Source of the DNA: Streptococcus sanguinis
GTDB lineage: Bacteria; Bacillota; Bacilli; Lactobacillales; Streptococcaceae
Assembly: GCF_013343115.1 (NCBI RefSeq)
Contig: NZ_CP054570.1
Location: forward strand, 558,001-622,000
Direction of reading: 5' to 3'
Length of the DNA stretch: 64,000 nt
In this document: one piece after another, positions 1-7,442 of the stretch
Position numbering within the stretch: position 1 is the stretch's first letter
How the letters are laid out: every line of letters starts with the position of its first letter
The notes under the pieces: model-generated
The model's input: the letters and a program-made list of their open reading frames with translations, nothing else
Databases searched by the model: none
Told to the model about the DNA's origin: nothing
Program-made: the position numbers and the translations under genes

Positions 1-34
1 AATAGTGAGAGAAGATGATGAGGGAGGAGAAAAA

Positions 35-484
35 ATGCAGATTTCTAGCCGCTTTACCATTGCCACTCATATGCTGATTGTTCTGGCTTTGGAGGGAAAA
101 AAACAAAAACTGACAAGTGATATCCTTGCTGGCAGTGTCGGCGTCAATCCAGTTATTATTCGCAAGACCCTGTCCCAGCTCAAGAATGCCGGAATGATTA
201 CCGTTGCTCGTGGAACTGGAGGAGCAGAGATTGCCAAAGATTTGAAAGACATTAGCCTTTTGGATGTCTATAGTGCGGTTGAATGTCTGGGCAAGAGCGG
301 CCAGCTCTTTAGCTTTCATGACAAGCCCAATCCAGACTGTCCTATCGGCAAGAACATTCACAATGTCTTAGACGATCGCTTGGCAGCTATTCAAGCAGCC
401 ATGGAAGCTGAATTGGCTCAGACCAGCCTTGACGAAGTCGTCGCAGCAACCGAAAAAGAAATTAAAGAACAATCTGTTTCCTAG
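35..484 (+). CDS. Rrf2-family transcriptional regulator with two cysteines
   Basis: This 149-residue protein has the Rrf2 layout: an N-terminal winged helix-turn-helix (about residues 1-60, ending in VARGTGGAEIAKDL) and a short effector region. IscR-type Fe-S proteins carry three clustered cysteines; here only C84 and C102 are visible, so thiol or quinone sensing is a more likely inference than Fe-S binding. The ATG at 35 is chosen over an upstream GTG at 5 because the Shine-Dalgarno GGGAGGAGA sits just before it. The next gene is a VOC dioxygenase whose promoter carries paired inverted repeats, the probable target. The ligand is unknown. Confidence 0.88.
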   Translation: MQISSRFTIATHMLIVLALEGKKQKLTSDILAGSVGVNPVIIRKTLSQLKNAGMITVARGTGGAEIAKDLKDISLLDVYSAVECLGKSGQLFSFHDKPNPDCPIGKNIHNVLDDRLAAIQAAMEAELAQTSLDEVVAATEKEIKEQSVS

Positions 485-521
485 TGAGCAGATTGTTTTT
501 TTGGTGAATAATATTCTGAGA

Positions 522-582
522 TGTAATTATTGACATTACATTAAGATGTGCTATACTAATAGATGTAACAAAAATAATTACA
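522..582 (+). promoter_or_regulatory. Promoter with two TGTAA-N9-TTACA operators
   Basis: A -35 TTGACA (530-535) and -10 TATACT (552-557) are separated by 16 nt. One inverted repeat, TGTAA (522-526) with TTACA (536-540), covers the -35. A second with the same 9-nt gap, TGTAA (564-568) with TTACA (578-582), lies at the expected transcription start. The centres are 42 bp apart, close to four helical turns, as expected for two dimers on one DNA face. The Rrf2 gene ends about 40 bp upstream, so it is the likely repressor; this assignment is inference. Confidence 0.75.
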
Positions 583-713
583 ATCCAAATAAGCTTTCAG
601 AGCAAATGGAGATGTGGAAAACCATATCAAGGAACCTATCTCTGTTTTGGGAAAATAAAAAAAGATTTGGCAGGAGCACTGCTGAAATTTTAAATTTAAG
701 AGAGGAGAAAAAC

Positions 714-1571
714 ATGACTTTTGAATATCAAAGCAAGATTTATCTAGGAGAGGTGGCACTTTATGTGGCCGATGTAGCAAGACAAAAGGACTTTTATCAG
801 CGTGTTTTAGGACTGGAGCTTTTGGAAGAGCAGGACGGACAGGTGGCTTTGGGTCGGGATGGACAAGTGCTGGTGAGGCTCTTAGCGACCGGTGACCGTC
901 AGACAGTCAAGTCGGCTTACGGTCTTTATCATCTGGCACTTTTGCTTCCAAGTCGTCAAGCTTTGGCGGATATCCTTAAGCATTTATCAGAAAATAAAGT
1001 TCCTATGGTTGGAGGAGCGGATCACGGTTATAGTGAAGCCATTTATCTGGAGGACCCAGAAGGCAACGGCATTGAACTTTATCGGGACAAGCCTCAGGCT
1101 GATTGGGATATTCGAGAAGATGGCCGTATTATCGGAGTGACGGAAGCGCTCGCGGCTCAAGAAATCTATGAACTAGGTCAGGAAGTCCAACCGTTTAGTA
1201 TTGCTAAAGGCACTCGTATGGGCCATGTCCACCTGTCTGTGAAAAATAGCAGAGCAGCCAGTCATTTTTACCAAAAACTTCTAGGCTTGGAGGACAAATT
1301 TTCTGTACCTTCTGCTAGCTGGCTGGCATCAGGTAACTACCATCATCATTTAGCAGTTAATGAATGGGGAGGTTCTCACTTGAATCATCGCCAACCGCAG
1401 CAACTGGGACTAGCCTATTTTGAGGCGCAAGTGGAAGTAAAAGAAGACCTAGTAGCAATTTATGAAAATGCTCTGGACTTGCAGGCGCCAGTCCGATGGA
1501 TTAGCTCCCAGGAGCTAGAAGTTACAGACCCAGATGGGATTGTGGCAAAAGTTAAGACAAGAGTGGTATAA
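714..1571 (+). CDS. VOC-family protein, CatE-like dioxygenase/glyoxalase
   Basis: The 285-residue protein has two tandem vicinal-oxygen-chelate modules, beginning near residues 10 (GEVALYVADV) and 165 (MGHVHLSVKN), the arrangement of catechol-2,3-dioxygenase-like CatE proteins and ring-cleaving enzymes. A metal-ligand-type His is visible in MGHVHLSV and a Glu in GNGIELYRD, while the second module ends in DPDGIVAKV without the usual Glu. The start is the ATG at 714 behind GAGAGGAGAAA; the frame stays open upstream to 546, but those codons precede the predicted transcription start. The substrate (quinone, catechol or aldehyde) cannot be told. It follows the Rrf2 gene and precedes ogt. Confidence 0.85.
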   Translation: MTFEYQSKIYLGEVALYVADVARQKDFYQRVLGLELLEEQDGQVALGRDGQVLVRLLATGDRQTVKSAYGLYHLALLLPSRQALADILKHLSENKVPMVGGADHGYSEAIYLEDPEGNGIELYRDKPQADWDIREDGRIIGVTEALAAQEIYELGQEVQPFSIAKGTRMGHVHLSVKNSRAASHFYQKLLGLEDKFSVPSASWLASGNYHHHLAVNEWGGSHLNHRQPQQLGLAYFEAQVEVKEDLVAIYENALDLQAPVRWISSQELEVTDPDGIVAKVKTRVV

Positions 1572-1606
1572 TAAGGCTTATCAAGAAGCTAAAAGAAAGA
1601 AAAAAT

Positions 1607-2110
1607 ATGTACAAGACTTATTATACATCGCCGATTGGCCGGATTCTCATCTTGACAGACGCAAATGCCTTGTTGGGGCTTTGGCTGGAGAATCAGAAAT
1701 ATTTTGGGGCAGGCTATGATCTGGAGCAAGCGCAGCAGGAGGAGACAGAAATCAGCCGACGCGTCTCTGCTTGGCTGGATGCTTATTTTAAGGGAGAAAA
1801 TCCCGCAATAAATGAAATTCCATTGGCACCCCAAGTTACTGAGTTCAGAAGCAAGGTTCTGACCGTACTACAGAAGGTTCCCTATGGGCAAACGGCTACC
1901 TATTCAGACATTTTGCGGGAGTTGCAGGCTGAGTACGGTAAGATTGGCTCGGCTAGAGCAGTCGGTGGTGCCATCGGCCATAATCCTATTTCACTACTGA
2001 TTCCCTGTCACCGGATTGTCGGAAGCGACGGCAAGCTGACTGGCTATGCCGGTGGCCTTGATAAAAAAGCCTTCCTGTTGAAACTAGAGGCGGGGGAGAA
2101 GACTGAATAA
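1607..2110 (+). CDS. ogt: Methylated-DNA-[protein]-cysteine S-methyltransferase
   Basis: This 167-residue suicide enzyme moves alkyl groups from O6-alkylguanine to its own cysteine. The active-site motif PCHRIV is present near residue 133, preceded by the DNA-binding helix region (VPYGQTATYSDIL) and followed by GYAGGLDKKAFLL. The N-terminal domain is short, as in other Firmicute Ogt proteins. It lies 35 nt after the VOC gene on the same strand and is probably co-transcribed. The ribosome-binding site is weak and purine-rich (AAAGAAAGAAAA). A strong hairpin follows the stop. Confidence 0.93.
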   Translation: MYKTYYTSPIGRILILTDANALLGLWLENQKYFGAGYDLEQAQQEETEISRRVSAWLDAYFKGENPAINEIPLAPQVTEFRSKVLTVLQKVPYGQTATYSDILRELQAEYGKIGSARAVGGAIGHNPISLLIPCHRIVGSDGKLTGYAGGLDKKAFLLKLEAGEKTE

Positions 2111-2122
2111 ATCTTTCTACTC

Positions 2123-2156
2123 AAGACTTTCACCATTTTACTGGTGAGAGTCTTTT
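2123..2156 (+). terminator. Rho-independent terminator after ogt
   Basis: Arms AAGACTTTCACCA (2123-2135) and TGGTGAGAGTCTT (2142-2154) form a 13-bp stem with one G-T pair and a 6-nt loop, followed by T residues. Confidence 0.85.
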
Positions 2157-2174
2157 GCTTGCATTAATAAACTA

Positions 2175-2217
2175 AAAAACCCCTTTGTCAGCCGCTGTGA
2201 GTGACAAAGGGGTTTTT
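2175..2217. terminator. Bidirectional terminator between ogt and the siderophore esterase
   Basis: A perfect 16-bp inverted repeat (AAAAACCCCTTTGTCA at 2175-2190, its complement at 2202-2217) has an A tract on one side and a T tract on the other, so it can stop transcription from both converging operons. It ends three bases before the esterase stop codon. Confidence 0.9.
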
Positions 2218-2219
2218 CG

Positions 2220-2912
2220 TTAGTCGATATGCCATTGTGTAGTCAACCATTCTGCAAAGGCAGCATAGCGCTCCTTGAGGGCTTCATGATGACCGTAAGG
2301 GTCAAAGACGGAGCAGGTGGTAAGGATTTCTTTCTGAATCAAGCGATGAATTTCTTTAGCATAAAAAGGAGCTTTGGAAAGTCGGTTCGAGTGATTCGCA
2401 CCTTCTGTCTTTCCATTCTGCAAATAGATTAGACAGTCCTTGTGTTTCAAGTCCTGTGTCCGACAATAGTCGGTGAAACCTGAGTACCAAAAGGAACCAC
2501 AGATAGAAAAGACACAGGGAACTTCGCAGACACTATAGAGACTGTAAACAGCCGCTAGTCCACCGAGAGAGTAGCCACCATAGGCAATTCTCTTGTCATC
2601 CAGTAGGTAGTGCTGTCTGATTTCGGCTAATATACCGTTGAAGAGCTTCTGATGGTAGCTATCTGCTCTGCCGCCAAAATCAGGATTGCCAGGTTTTAGA
2701 GCATTGGCTTTCCAGGGTGTATAATCGTCCAGCCTGTTGTTTGATATCAGTCCGATTAAGATTACCGACGGAGAAAGCTTGCTTAGGTAGTTTATCTGTC
2801 CATCATTTAGCAAGATTGCTGGATAAGCTCGTGATCCGTCATAATCTTGGGGCAGGGCAATATTGACAGTGATACCTTCCCATACAAAGGTCTTATTTAT
2901 TGATAAAGTCAT
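2220..2912 (-). CDS. Siderophore-type alpha/beta-hydrolase esterase
   Basis: The 230-residue protein is an alpha/beta hydrolase of the Fes/IroE (COG2819-like) group. The nucleophile elbow GYSLG places the serine at 115, and DPYGHHE near 205-210 supplies the catalytic histidine. No signal peptide is seen, so it should be cytoplasmic. It overlaps the end of the substrate-binding protein gene by 20 bp and is the last gene of an iron-siderophore ABC importer operon. This suggests that it hydrolyses an imported ester-type siderophore to free iron. The substrate is inferred from context only. Confidence 0.8.
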   Translation of the reverse strand: MTLSINKTFVWEGITVNIALPQDYDGSRAYPAILLNDGQINYLSKLSPSVILIGLISNNRLDDYTPWKANALKPGNPDFGGRADSYHQKLFNGILAEIRQHYLLDDKRIAYGGYSLGGLAAVYSLYSVCEVPCVFSICGSFWYSGFTDYCRTQDLKHKDCLIYLQNGKTEGANHSNRLSKAPFYAKEIHRLIQKEILTTCSVFDPYGHHEALKERYAAFAEWLTTQWHID

Positions 2913-3921
2913 TGATTTTCTCGAGTGAGTCGATTACAGCAGGACCATAATCCATGAACTCATCATAGGAGATGGTCATGATCTTCTGATTTTTGACCGC
3001 TGGTACATCTTCCAGAACTGGATTGGCTTTCATTAGATCAACTGCTTGCTCATCCATAGACTTGTTGCGGTCGCTGGTTACATAGATGATGACTTCAGGA
3101 TCCATAGAGACCAGATTTTCCAAGGTCAAGTCAGAGGTTCCGGTCGCTACATTGGTATATCCGAGCTGGTTAAGCAGGCTCTCCTGCAGGGCAGATTTAT
3201 AAGCACCGAAAGTCTCATCGTTGTAGGCACACATGATGAGCGCTTTTTTCTTTTCGCCTTGGCTAGCCTTATTGGCCTTCTTGACAGTGTCAATTCTTGC
3301 CTGCAGTTGATCAGCATACTGATTGGCCTTGTCTTGGACATTAAAAATGGTTCCTATATTCTTGATATCTTCAACGATATTGCCTAGATCTTGCTTGGTA
3401 TTGGACAGGGAAGCCTTCTGTGTGTAGACAGGGATTTTGTTTTCATTCCAGGCACTGACTGTCCCCAGAGACTTCTCAGAAAACATCATGTTTCGGCCAA
3501 GAAGAGCATCTGGCTCATAAGATAGCACAGTTTCCTGTGATACGGTTTTCTTGTCGCCGACTTGCGGAATGGAAGCAATATCAGCCTTGTATTTATCTGT
3601 GACATCGTTGTCTGGATTGAGCATACCGGCGATTTTGTCTTTCAATCCTAGTTCAATCAGGATTTCGGTCGTCGAAAGGTTGTTGGTAATGACCTTTTCC
3701 GGTGCCTTTTCAAAGACCTGATCAATCTCCTTGCCTTCGGCATCGTAAGTTTTGATTGTCACTGGATATTTTGTCTCTGCTGTGCTCTTTTTCGCGCTTT
3801 CTGTTTTGGAGGAAGATTGTGAAGTTGAGCTTTCTTTCGTACTCTCCTTAGATGAAGAATTGCAGGCTGCCATTGTCAGTGCAGCAGTTGCGACGAGTAA
3901 GATACTGAGTGTTTTTTTCAT
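2893..3921 (-). CDS. Iron-siderophore ABC transporter substrate-binding lipoprotein
   Basis: The 342-residue protein begins with a lipoprotein signal peptide and lipobox (LTMAAC, lipidated Cys20), then a Ser/Lys-rich linker (about 21-50) and a FecB/FhuD-type (TroA-superfamily) binding domain containing PEKVITNNLSTTEILIELGL. It should sit on the outer face of the membrane and deliver a ferric siderophore or heme-like ligand to the permease encoded upstream in the operon. The ligand cannot be read from sequence. The gene lies 55 nt after the ATPase gene and overlaps the esterase gene. Confidence 0.92.
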   Translation of the reverse strand: MKKTLSILLVATAALTMAACNSSSKESTKESSTSQSSSKTESAKKSTAETKYPVTIKTYDAEGKEIDQVFEKAPEKVITNNLSTTEILIELGLKDKIAGMLNPDNDVTDKYKADIASIPQVGDKKTVSQETVLSYEPDALLGRNMMFSEKSLGTVSAWNENKIPVYTQKASLSNTKQDLGNIVEDIKNIGTIFNVQDKANQYADQLQARIDTVKKANKASQGEKKKALIMCAYNDETFGAYKSALQESLLNQLGYTNVATGTSDLTLENLVSMDPEVIIYVTSDRNKSMDEQAVDLMKANPVLEDVPAVKNQKIMTISYDEFMDYGPAVIDSLEKINDFINK

Positions 3922-3976
3922 ATTGCCTTCCTTTCTTGGGCTTGGAGCTTGTATAGATAAAGCTGAAAACAGATTC

Positions 3977-4732
3977 TTATAGATACTGAATCATGGCCTG
4001 TCGATCCTTGGTCCAGATCACTTTGCTCTGAATACCGTAAACGGTTTGCAGTGAATCATGGGTGATGGCCTCCTTTGGAGCGCCTTGGTATGCAATCTCA
4101 CCTCCCTTCATGAGGTACAAATAGTCTGAATGCCGACAAGCCAGTTGGATATCATGTAAAACAGCCAAAACATTGATGTTCAGGTCTTTGACGATACGCA
4201 GCATATCCAGCTGGTATTTGATATCCAGATGATTGGTCGGCTCGTCTAGGAGCAGTAGGCTTGGCTGTTGAGCCAAAGCGCGTGCCAGCAGGACTCTTTG
4301 CTTCTCACCGCCAGACAGGGATAAATAGGTTCGATCTCTCTTGGACAGCATGTCTACCTGACTCAAGGCATGACGAACAAGGGCGTAGTCTTTATCGCTC
4401 TCTTTTTGAAGAATGGACAAATGCGGCGTCCTGCCCAGCATGACGATTTCTTGGACGGTGCAGTCAAACTGAAGATGGTTAAACTGAGTTACAACGGCTA
4501 TTTTCTGGGCTGCTTTTTTTATGCTGACCTGTTCAAGCGGCCTTCCGTTTAGATAAATGTCCCCGCTATCAGGTTTGATTTGGCGGTAGATTGTTTTGAG
4601 CAGACTAGTTTTGCCGCTTCCGTTGGGTCCTAAAATAGTGTGAAACTGATTTCCATCGACCTTGAGTGAAATCCCTTTTAAAATCTCTTTTTGGCCAATA
4701 GAATAGTGGATATTTTGGCAAGTTAGATCCAT
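3977..4732 (-). CDS. Iron-siderophore ABC transporter ATP-binding protein (FecE/FhuC-like)
   Basis: The 251-residue ATPase has Walker A GPNGSGKT (35-42), the signature LSGGEKQR (about 139-146) and Walker B LLLLDEP (about 159-165), all intact. Family membership is the FecE/FhuC class that powers siderophore, heme or cobalamin uptake. The ATG follows the permease stop by only a few bases, and an AAAGGAGGT element lies within the permease's last codons, so the two are translationally linked. Confidence 0.93.
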   Translation of the reverse strand: MDLTCQNIHYSIGQKEILKGISLKVDGNQFHTILGPNGSGKTSLLKTIYRQIKPDSGDIYLNGRPLEQVSIKKAAQKIAVVTQFNHLQFDCTVQEIVMLGRTPHLSILQKESDKDYALVRHALSQVDMLSKRDRTYLSLSGGEKQRVLLARALAQQPSLLLLDEPTNHLDIKYQLDMLRIVKDLNINVLAVLHDIQLACRHSDYLYLMKGGEIAYQGAPKEAITHDSLQTVYGIQSKVIWTKDRQAMIQYL

Positions 4733-4733
4733 A

Positions 4734-5780
4734 TCAGCTGCTGACCTCCTTTCGGCTTTTGGCTACAATGTAGATAAAGAAGGGTGCGCCGACCAAAGCG
4801 GTAAAGATCCCAATCGGCAGCTCGGCATTTTTGACCAAAATTCGAGCTAAAACATCCGCCCAGACAAGAAAGAGAGAGCCGAGCAGGGTAGCGATAGGAA
4901 AGAGCCTTTTGTAGTTGGTACCGACTAATCTACGAGCAATGTGCGGAGTGATTAGTCCGACGAAGCCAATAATACCACAGCAGGCAACCAGCACCGCTGT
5001 CATGACTGCGACAACTGTGATATAAAGAAACCAGTAAAAACGCAGAGGGACTCCCAGGGTCAAAGCTGCTTCGTCCCCCATCATCATAGTATTGAAAATA
5101 CGATACTGAGAACAGAAAAACAAAAAGGAGAGACCAACAACAAGAGCCGGCAAGGCTAAATCTGACCAAGAAGTTCCAGCCAGTGAGCCCATAGTCCAGA
5201 ACTTGATTGTCATAAGGCTATCAGCATTGGCACCGACGGAAATGATAAAGTTGGAAAAGGCAATAAAGAGAGCATTTACAACTGTTCCTGATAATATCAG
5301 ACTGCTTGTCGTCATCTTTCCCTGCATGGATGCGATAAAAAGGACCACAGCTGATGCCAGAATGGCTCCTATAAAGGCGCCAGCGCCAGTAATGGATTTG
5401 AGCCCTAAGATAATGCTCAGTGTGGCTCCAAAGGTTGCACCTGCTGAAATTCCTAGGATATAAGGTTCTGCGATGGGATTATTGACAGTAGATTGCATGA
5501 CGCTGCCACAGACAGACAGGCCAGCACCAGCTAGGATTCCCAAAAGCACTCTTGGAACCCGCATGTTCCAAACAATCGCGATTGTGGACGGAGATAGTTT
5601 GCCTGTGCCAAGGGGAAAACCGAGCTTGCTGAAAATAATCTGGTAAGTGTCTTGTATATCAATAGTGACCGATCCCAAGGAGACAGCTAAAAAGAGAGAA
5701 CAAGCCAGAAAAATGATGAGAAGCAAGAGCAGGCAGATATAGCGAGAAAATCCGTGATTTTCTGACCTTTTGAAGAGCAT
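4734..5780 (-). CDS. FecCD-family iron-siderophore ABC permease
   Basis: This 348-residue integral membrane protein of the FecCD/BtuC family has about ten hydrophobic segments, starting near residue 15. Family features include GAGLSVCGSVMQSTVNNPIA and the C-terminal GFVGLITPHIARRLVG. The start is placed at the ATG at 5780, not an upstream ATG at 5828, because a perfect AAGGAGGT lies six bases before 5780 and none precedes 5828. It is the only permease gene here, so a homodimeric channel is likely. It leads the operon permease, ATPase, binding protein, esterase. Confidence 0.92.
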   Translation of the reverse strand: MLFKRSENHGFSRYICLLLLLIIFLACSLFLAVSLGSVTIDIQDTYQIIFSKLGFPLGTGKLSPSTIAIVWNMRVPRVLLGILAGAGLSVCGSVMQSTVNNPIAEPYILGISAGATFGATLSIILGLKSITGAGAFIGAILASAVVLFIASMQGKMTTSSLILSGTVVNALFIAFSNFIISVGANADSLMTIKFWTMGSLAGTSWSDLALPALVVGLSFLFFCSQYRIFNTMMMGDEAALTLGVPLRFYWFLYITVVAVMTAVLVACCGIIGFVGLITPHIARRLVGTNYKRLFPIATLLGSLFLVWADVLARILVKNAELPIGIFTALVGAPFFIYIVAKSRKEVSS

Positions 5781-5833
5781 CCAGACCTCCTTAACAGCAA
5801 AGATTAGAATTTTTAGACAATTTTTCATAAAAA

Positions 5834-5862
5834 ATTATAACATTTTTAAATCAGAAGGGCAA
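5834..5862 (-). promoter_or_regulatory. Promoter of the iron-siderophore operon
   Basis: On the minus strand a -35 TTGCCC (5857-5862) and a -10 TATAAT (5834-5839) are separated by 17 nt, giving a leader of about 45 nt before the permease start at 5780. No clear Fur- or MtsR-type palindrome was recognised at this site. Confidence 0.7.
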
Positions 5863-6197
5863 GAAGGGATAAAAACCTCTGATATGATAAGGATTTGTGA
5901 TTCTTTCTCTTCTCAATGATGAAATCATCTTGCTGGTGTAAGAACTGGATAGTGAAGATCAATTGAGTTCTTCGGAAAGTCTCTGACAGCTCACATCATT
6001 AGAGGGAAAGCAGCTGAATCTAAATAAATACCAGGAAACAAGAAAAAACGACAGAAAGTTTTCTATCGCTTTTTGAAATTATAAATGCGTAAGGACTGAG
6101 ATAGCTATAACGATGTACAACAATGATAGCTCAAATAACCAGAAGTCCTTTGCCAAGTCCAATAATCATTCAAGACATAATATAGGCTTATAAAATT
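5863..6197. other. Gap between the iron operon promoter and pepQ
   Basis: No convincing gene is seen. A hairpin at about 6043-6075 with a T tract on the minus strand is a plausible pepQ terminator. Between 6091 and 6148 lies an imperfect inverted repeat with AAGGACT on one side and AGTCCTT on the other, enclosing ATAGCT copies. A 26-codon frame from the ATG at 6113 lacks a ribosome-binding site. Confidence 0.6.
6043..6075 (-). terminator. Probable pepQ terminator
   Basis: Read on the minus strand, a hairpin with arms around CGATAGAA and TTCTGTCG, with one bulge, is followed by TTTTTT. It lies about 125 nt beyond the pepQ stop, which is longer than usual, so the assignment is moderate. Confidence 0.5.
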
Positions 6198-7280
6198 CTA
6201 TTCAAAATACAGCAAGTCCTTGCTAGTCTCGGTGAAGAGTTCAAAACCGTTCTTAGTGACATAGCCGCAGTCTTCGATGCGGACACCGACCTTGCCAGGG
6301 ATGTAGATGCCAGGCTCAACAGAGAAGCACATGCCTTCCTCAATGACCATGTCGTTGCCCTCCATGATGGATGGGAATTCGTGAACATCCATACCGATAC
6401 CGTGGCCGAGGCGGTGATTGAAATACTCACCATAGCCCGCTTTTTCGATGACTTGCCGAGCGGCGCGGTCTACTTCATGAGCTGTGACGCCTGGCTTGAT
6501 AAAGTCAAGAGCAGCTTGCTGGGCTTCCAATGTCAGATGGTAGATATATTTTTTGAACTGATCCGGCTGGCCGACAGCAACGGTCCGTGTCATATCGCTG
6601 GCATAGCCATTGACCATGCAGCCAAGGTCAAAAAGGAGGAGGGCGTTATTTTCAACTTTATTGGCACCGGGAATGCCGTGCGGATTAGCTGCATTATTTC
6701 CCGTCAGTACCATGGTTTCAAAGCTCATCTCATAGCCTTCGCGCTTGATGGCAAAGTCAATCTGAGCGATGATATCAGTTTCGGTATTTTCCAGTGAAAT
6801 ATTGTCAAAACCGATATTAACAGCCTTGTCCGCATATTGCCCAGCTACCAGCATTTTCTGAATTTCATCGGTGGACTTAATCAGGCGCAAGCGGTTGACG
6901 TAAGGTGTCAGGTTGGCAAATTCTGCAGTTTCAAAGACAGTTTTCAATCCATGATATTTGGTCAAAATCAAGTTATCAAACTCAAGAGCGACAGTCTTGA
7001 AGGAGTGAGCCGGAAGGGCTGCTTTAATCTTCTGCCAAGGATTTTCCGAGTCCATATAGCCAAGAACTGAAAAGGGAACAGCTCCTGAAGCACGCTCAAC
7101 TTCTAGAGCAGGCACAAAGAGCAGGGGCTCATGGTCAGGAAAGACAAACAAAAACATCTGCCGCTCATGTGGGTCGCTGTAGAAACCAGTCAGATAATTG
7201 ATAGTGACTGGATCAGACAGGACAGCAGCATCTAGCTTCTCATTCTCGAGATAGTGGGTGATTTGTTGAATTTTTGTCAT
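6198..7280 (-). CDS. pepQ: Xaa-Pro dipeptidase/aminopeptidase (M24B)
   Basis: The 360-residue protein has a creatinase-like N-terminal domain and a C-terminal pita-bread metallopeptidase domain. The metal-binding pattern is visible: two Asp in DLGCMVNGYASDMTRT, His in HRLGHGIGMDVHEFP, and Glu in SVEPGIY and VRIED. It removes proline-linked residues from dipeptides in the cytoplasm. The ATG at 7280 is chosen over a GTG two codons earlier because AGAAGG lies eight bases before it. It is transcribed away from ccpA, a well-known arrangement in lactic acid bacteria in which the shared gap holds catabolite control sites. Confidence 0.95.
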   Translation of the reverse strand: MTKIQQITHYLENEKLDAAVLSDPVTINYLTGFYSDPHERQMFLFVFPDHEPLLFVPALEVERASGAVPFSVLGYMDSENPWQKIKAALPAHSFKTVALEFDNLILTKYHGLKTVFETAEFANLTPYVNRLRLIKSTDEIQKMLVAGQYADKAVNIGFDNISLENTETDIIAQIDFAIKREGYEMSFETMVLTGNNAANPHGIPGANKVENNALLLFDLGCMVNGYASDMTRTVAVGQPDQFKKYIYHLTLEAQQAALDFIKPGVTAHEVDRAARQVIEKAGYGEYFNHRLGHGIGMDVHEFPSIMEGNDMVIEEGMCFSVEPGIYIPGKVGVRIEDCGYVTKNGFELFTETSKDLLYFE

Positions 7281-7361
7281 GGTCACAACCTTCTTTCTAT
7301 GCCTCTATTTTGGCAAAAAATGTCAAAAAAAGCAAGACTTTTCAAAAACTTATCAAAATAC

Positions 7362-7390
7362 TTGAAAGTGTTTACAAGAAGTGATAAAAT
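7362..7390 (+). promoter_or_regulatory. ccpA promoter overlapped by a cre-like site
   Basis: A -35 TTGAAA (7362-7367) and a -10 TAAAAT (7385-7390) are 17 nt apart. TGAAAGTGTTTACA at 7363-7376 matches the cre consensus TGWAARCGYTWNCW at all but one position (T for C) and covers the -35, which fits autoregulation by CcpA or control of divergent pepQ. Confidence 0.72.
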
Positions 7391-7406
7391 GGTGAATGTA
7401 GGAAAG

Positions 7407-7423
7407 TGAAAACGATATTTTCA
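7407..7423. promoter_or_regulatory. Inverted repeat in the ccpA leader
   Basis: TGAAAA (7407-7412) and TTTTCA (7418-7423) form a perfect inverted repeat around CGATA, about ten bases after the expected transcription start. The core TGAAAACGAT resembles half of a cre site and recurs at 46951-46960 (minus strand) in the mac promoter region. Confidence 0.5.
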
Positions 7424-7442
7424 ATAGAAGAAAGGAAACTAT

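Noticed and set aside
546..713. N-terminal extension of the VOC gene
   Set aside because: These codons precede or overlap the predicted transcription start and operators; the ATG at 714 has the ribosome-binding site.
6113..6193. 26-codon frame rich in Asn and Ser
   Set aside because: It has no ribosome-binding site and no recognisable relative.
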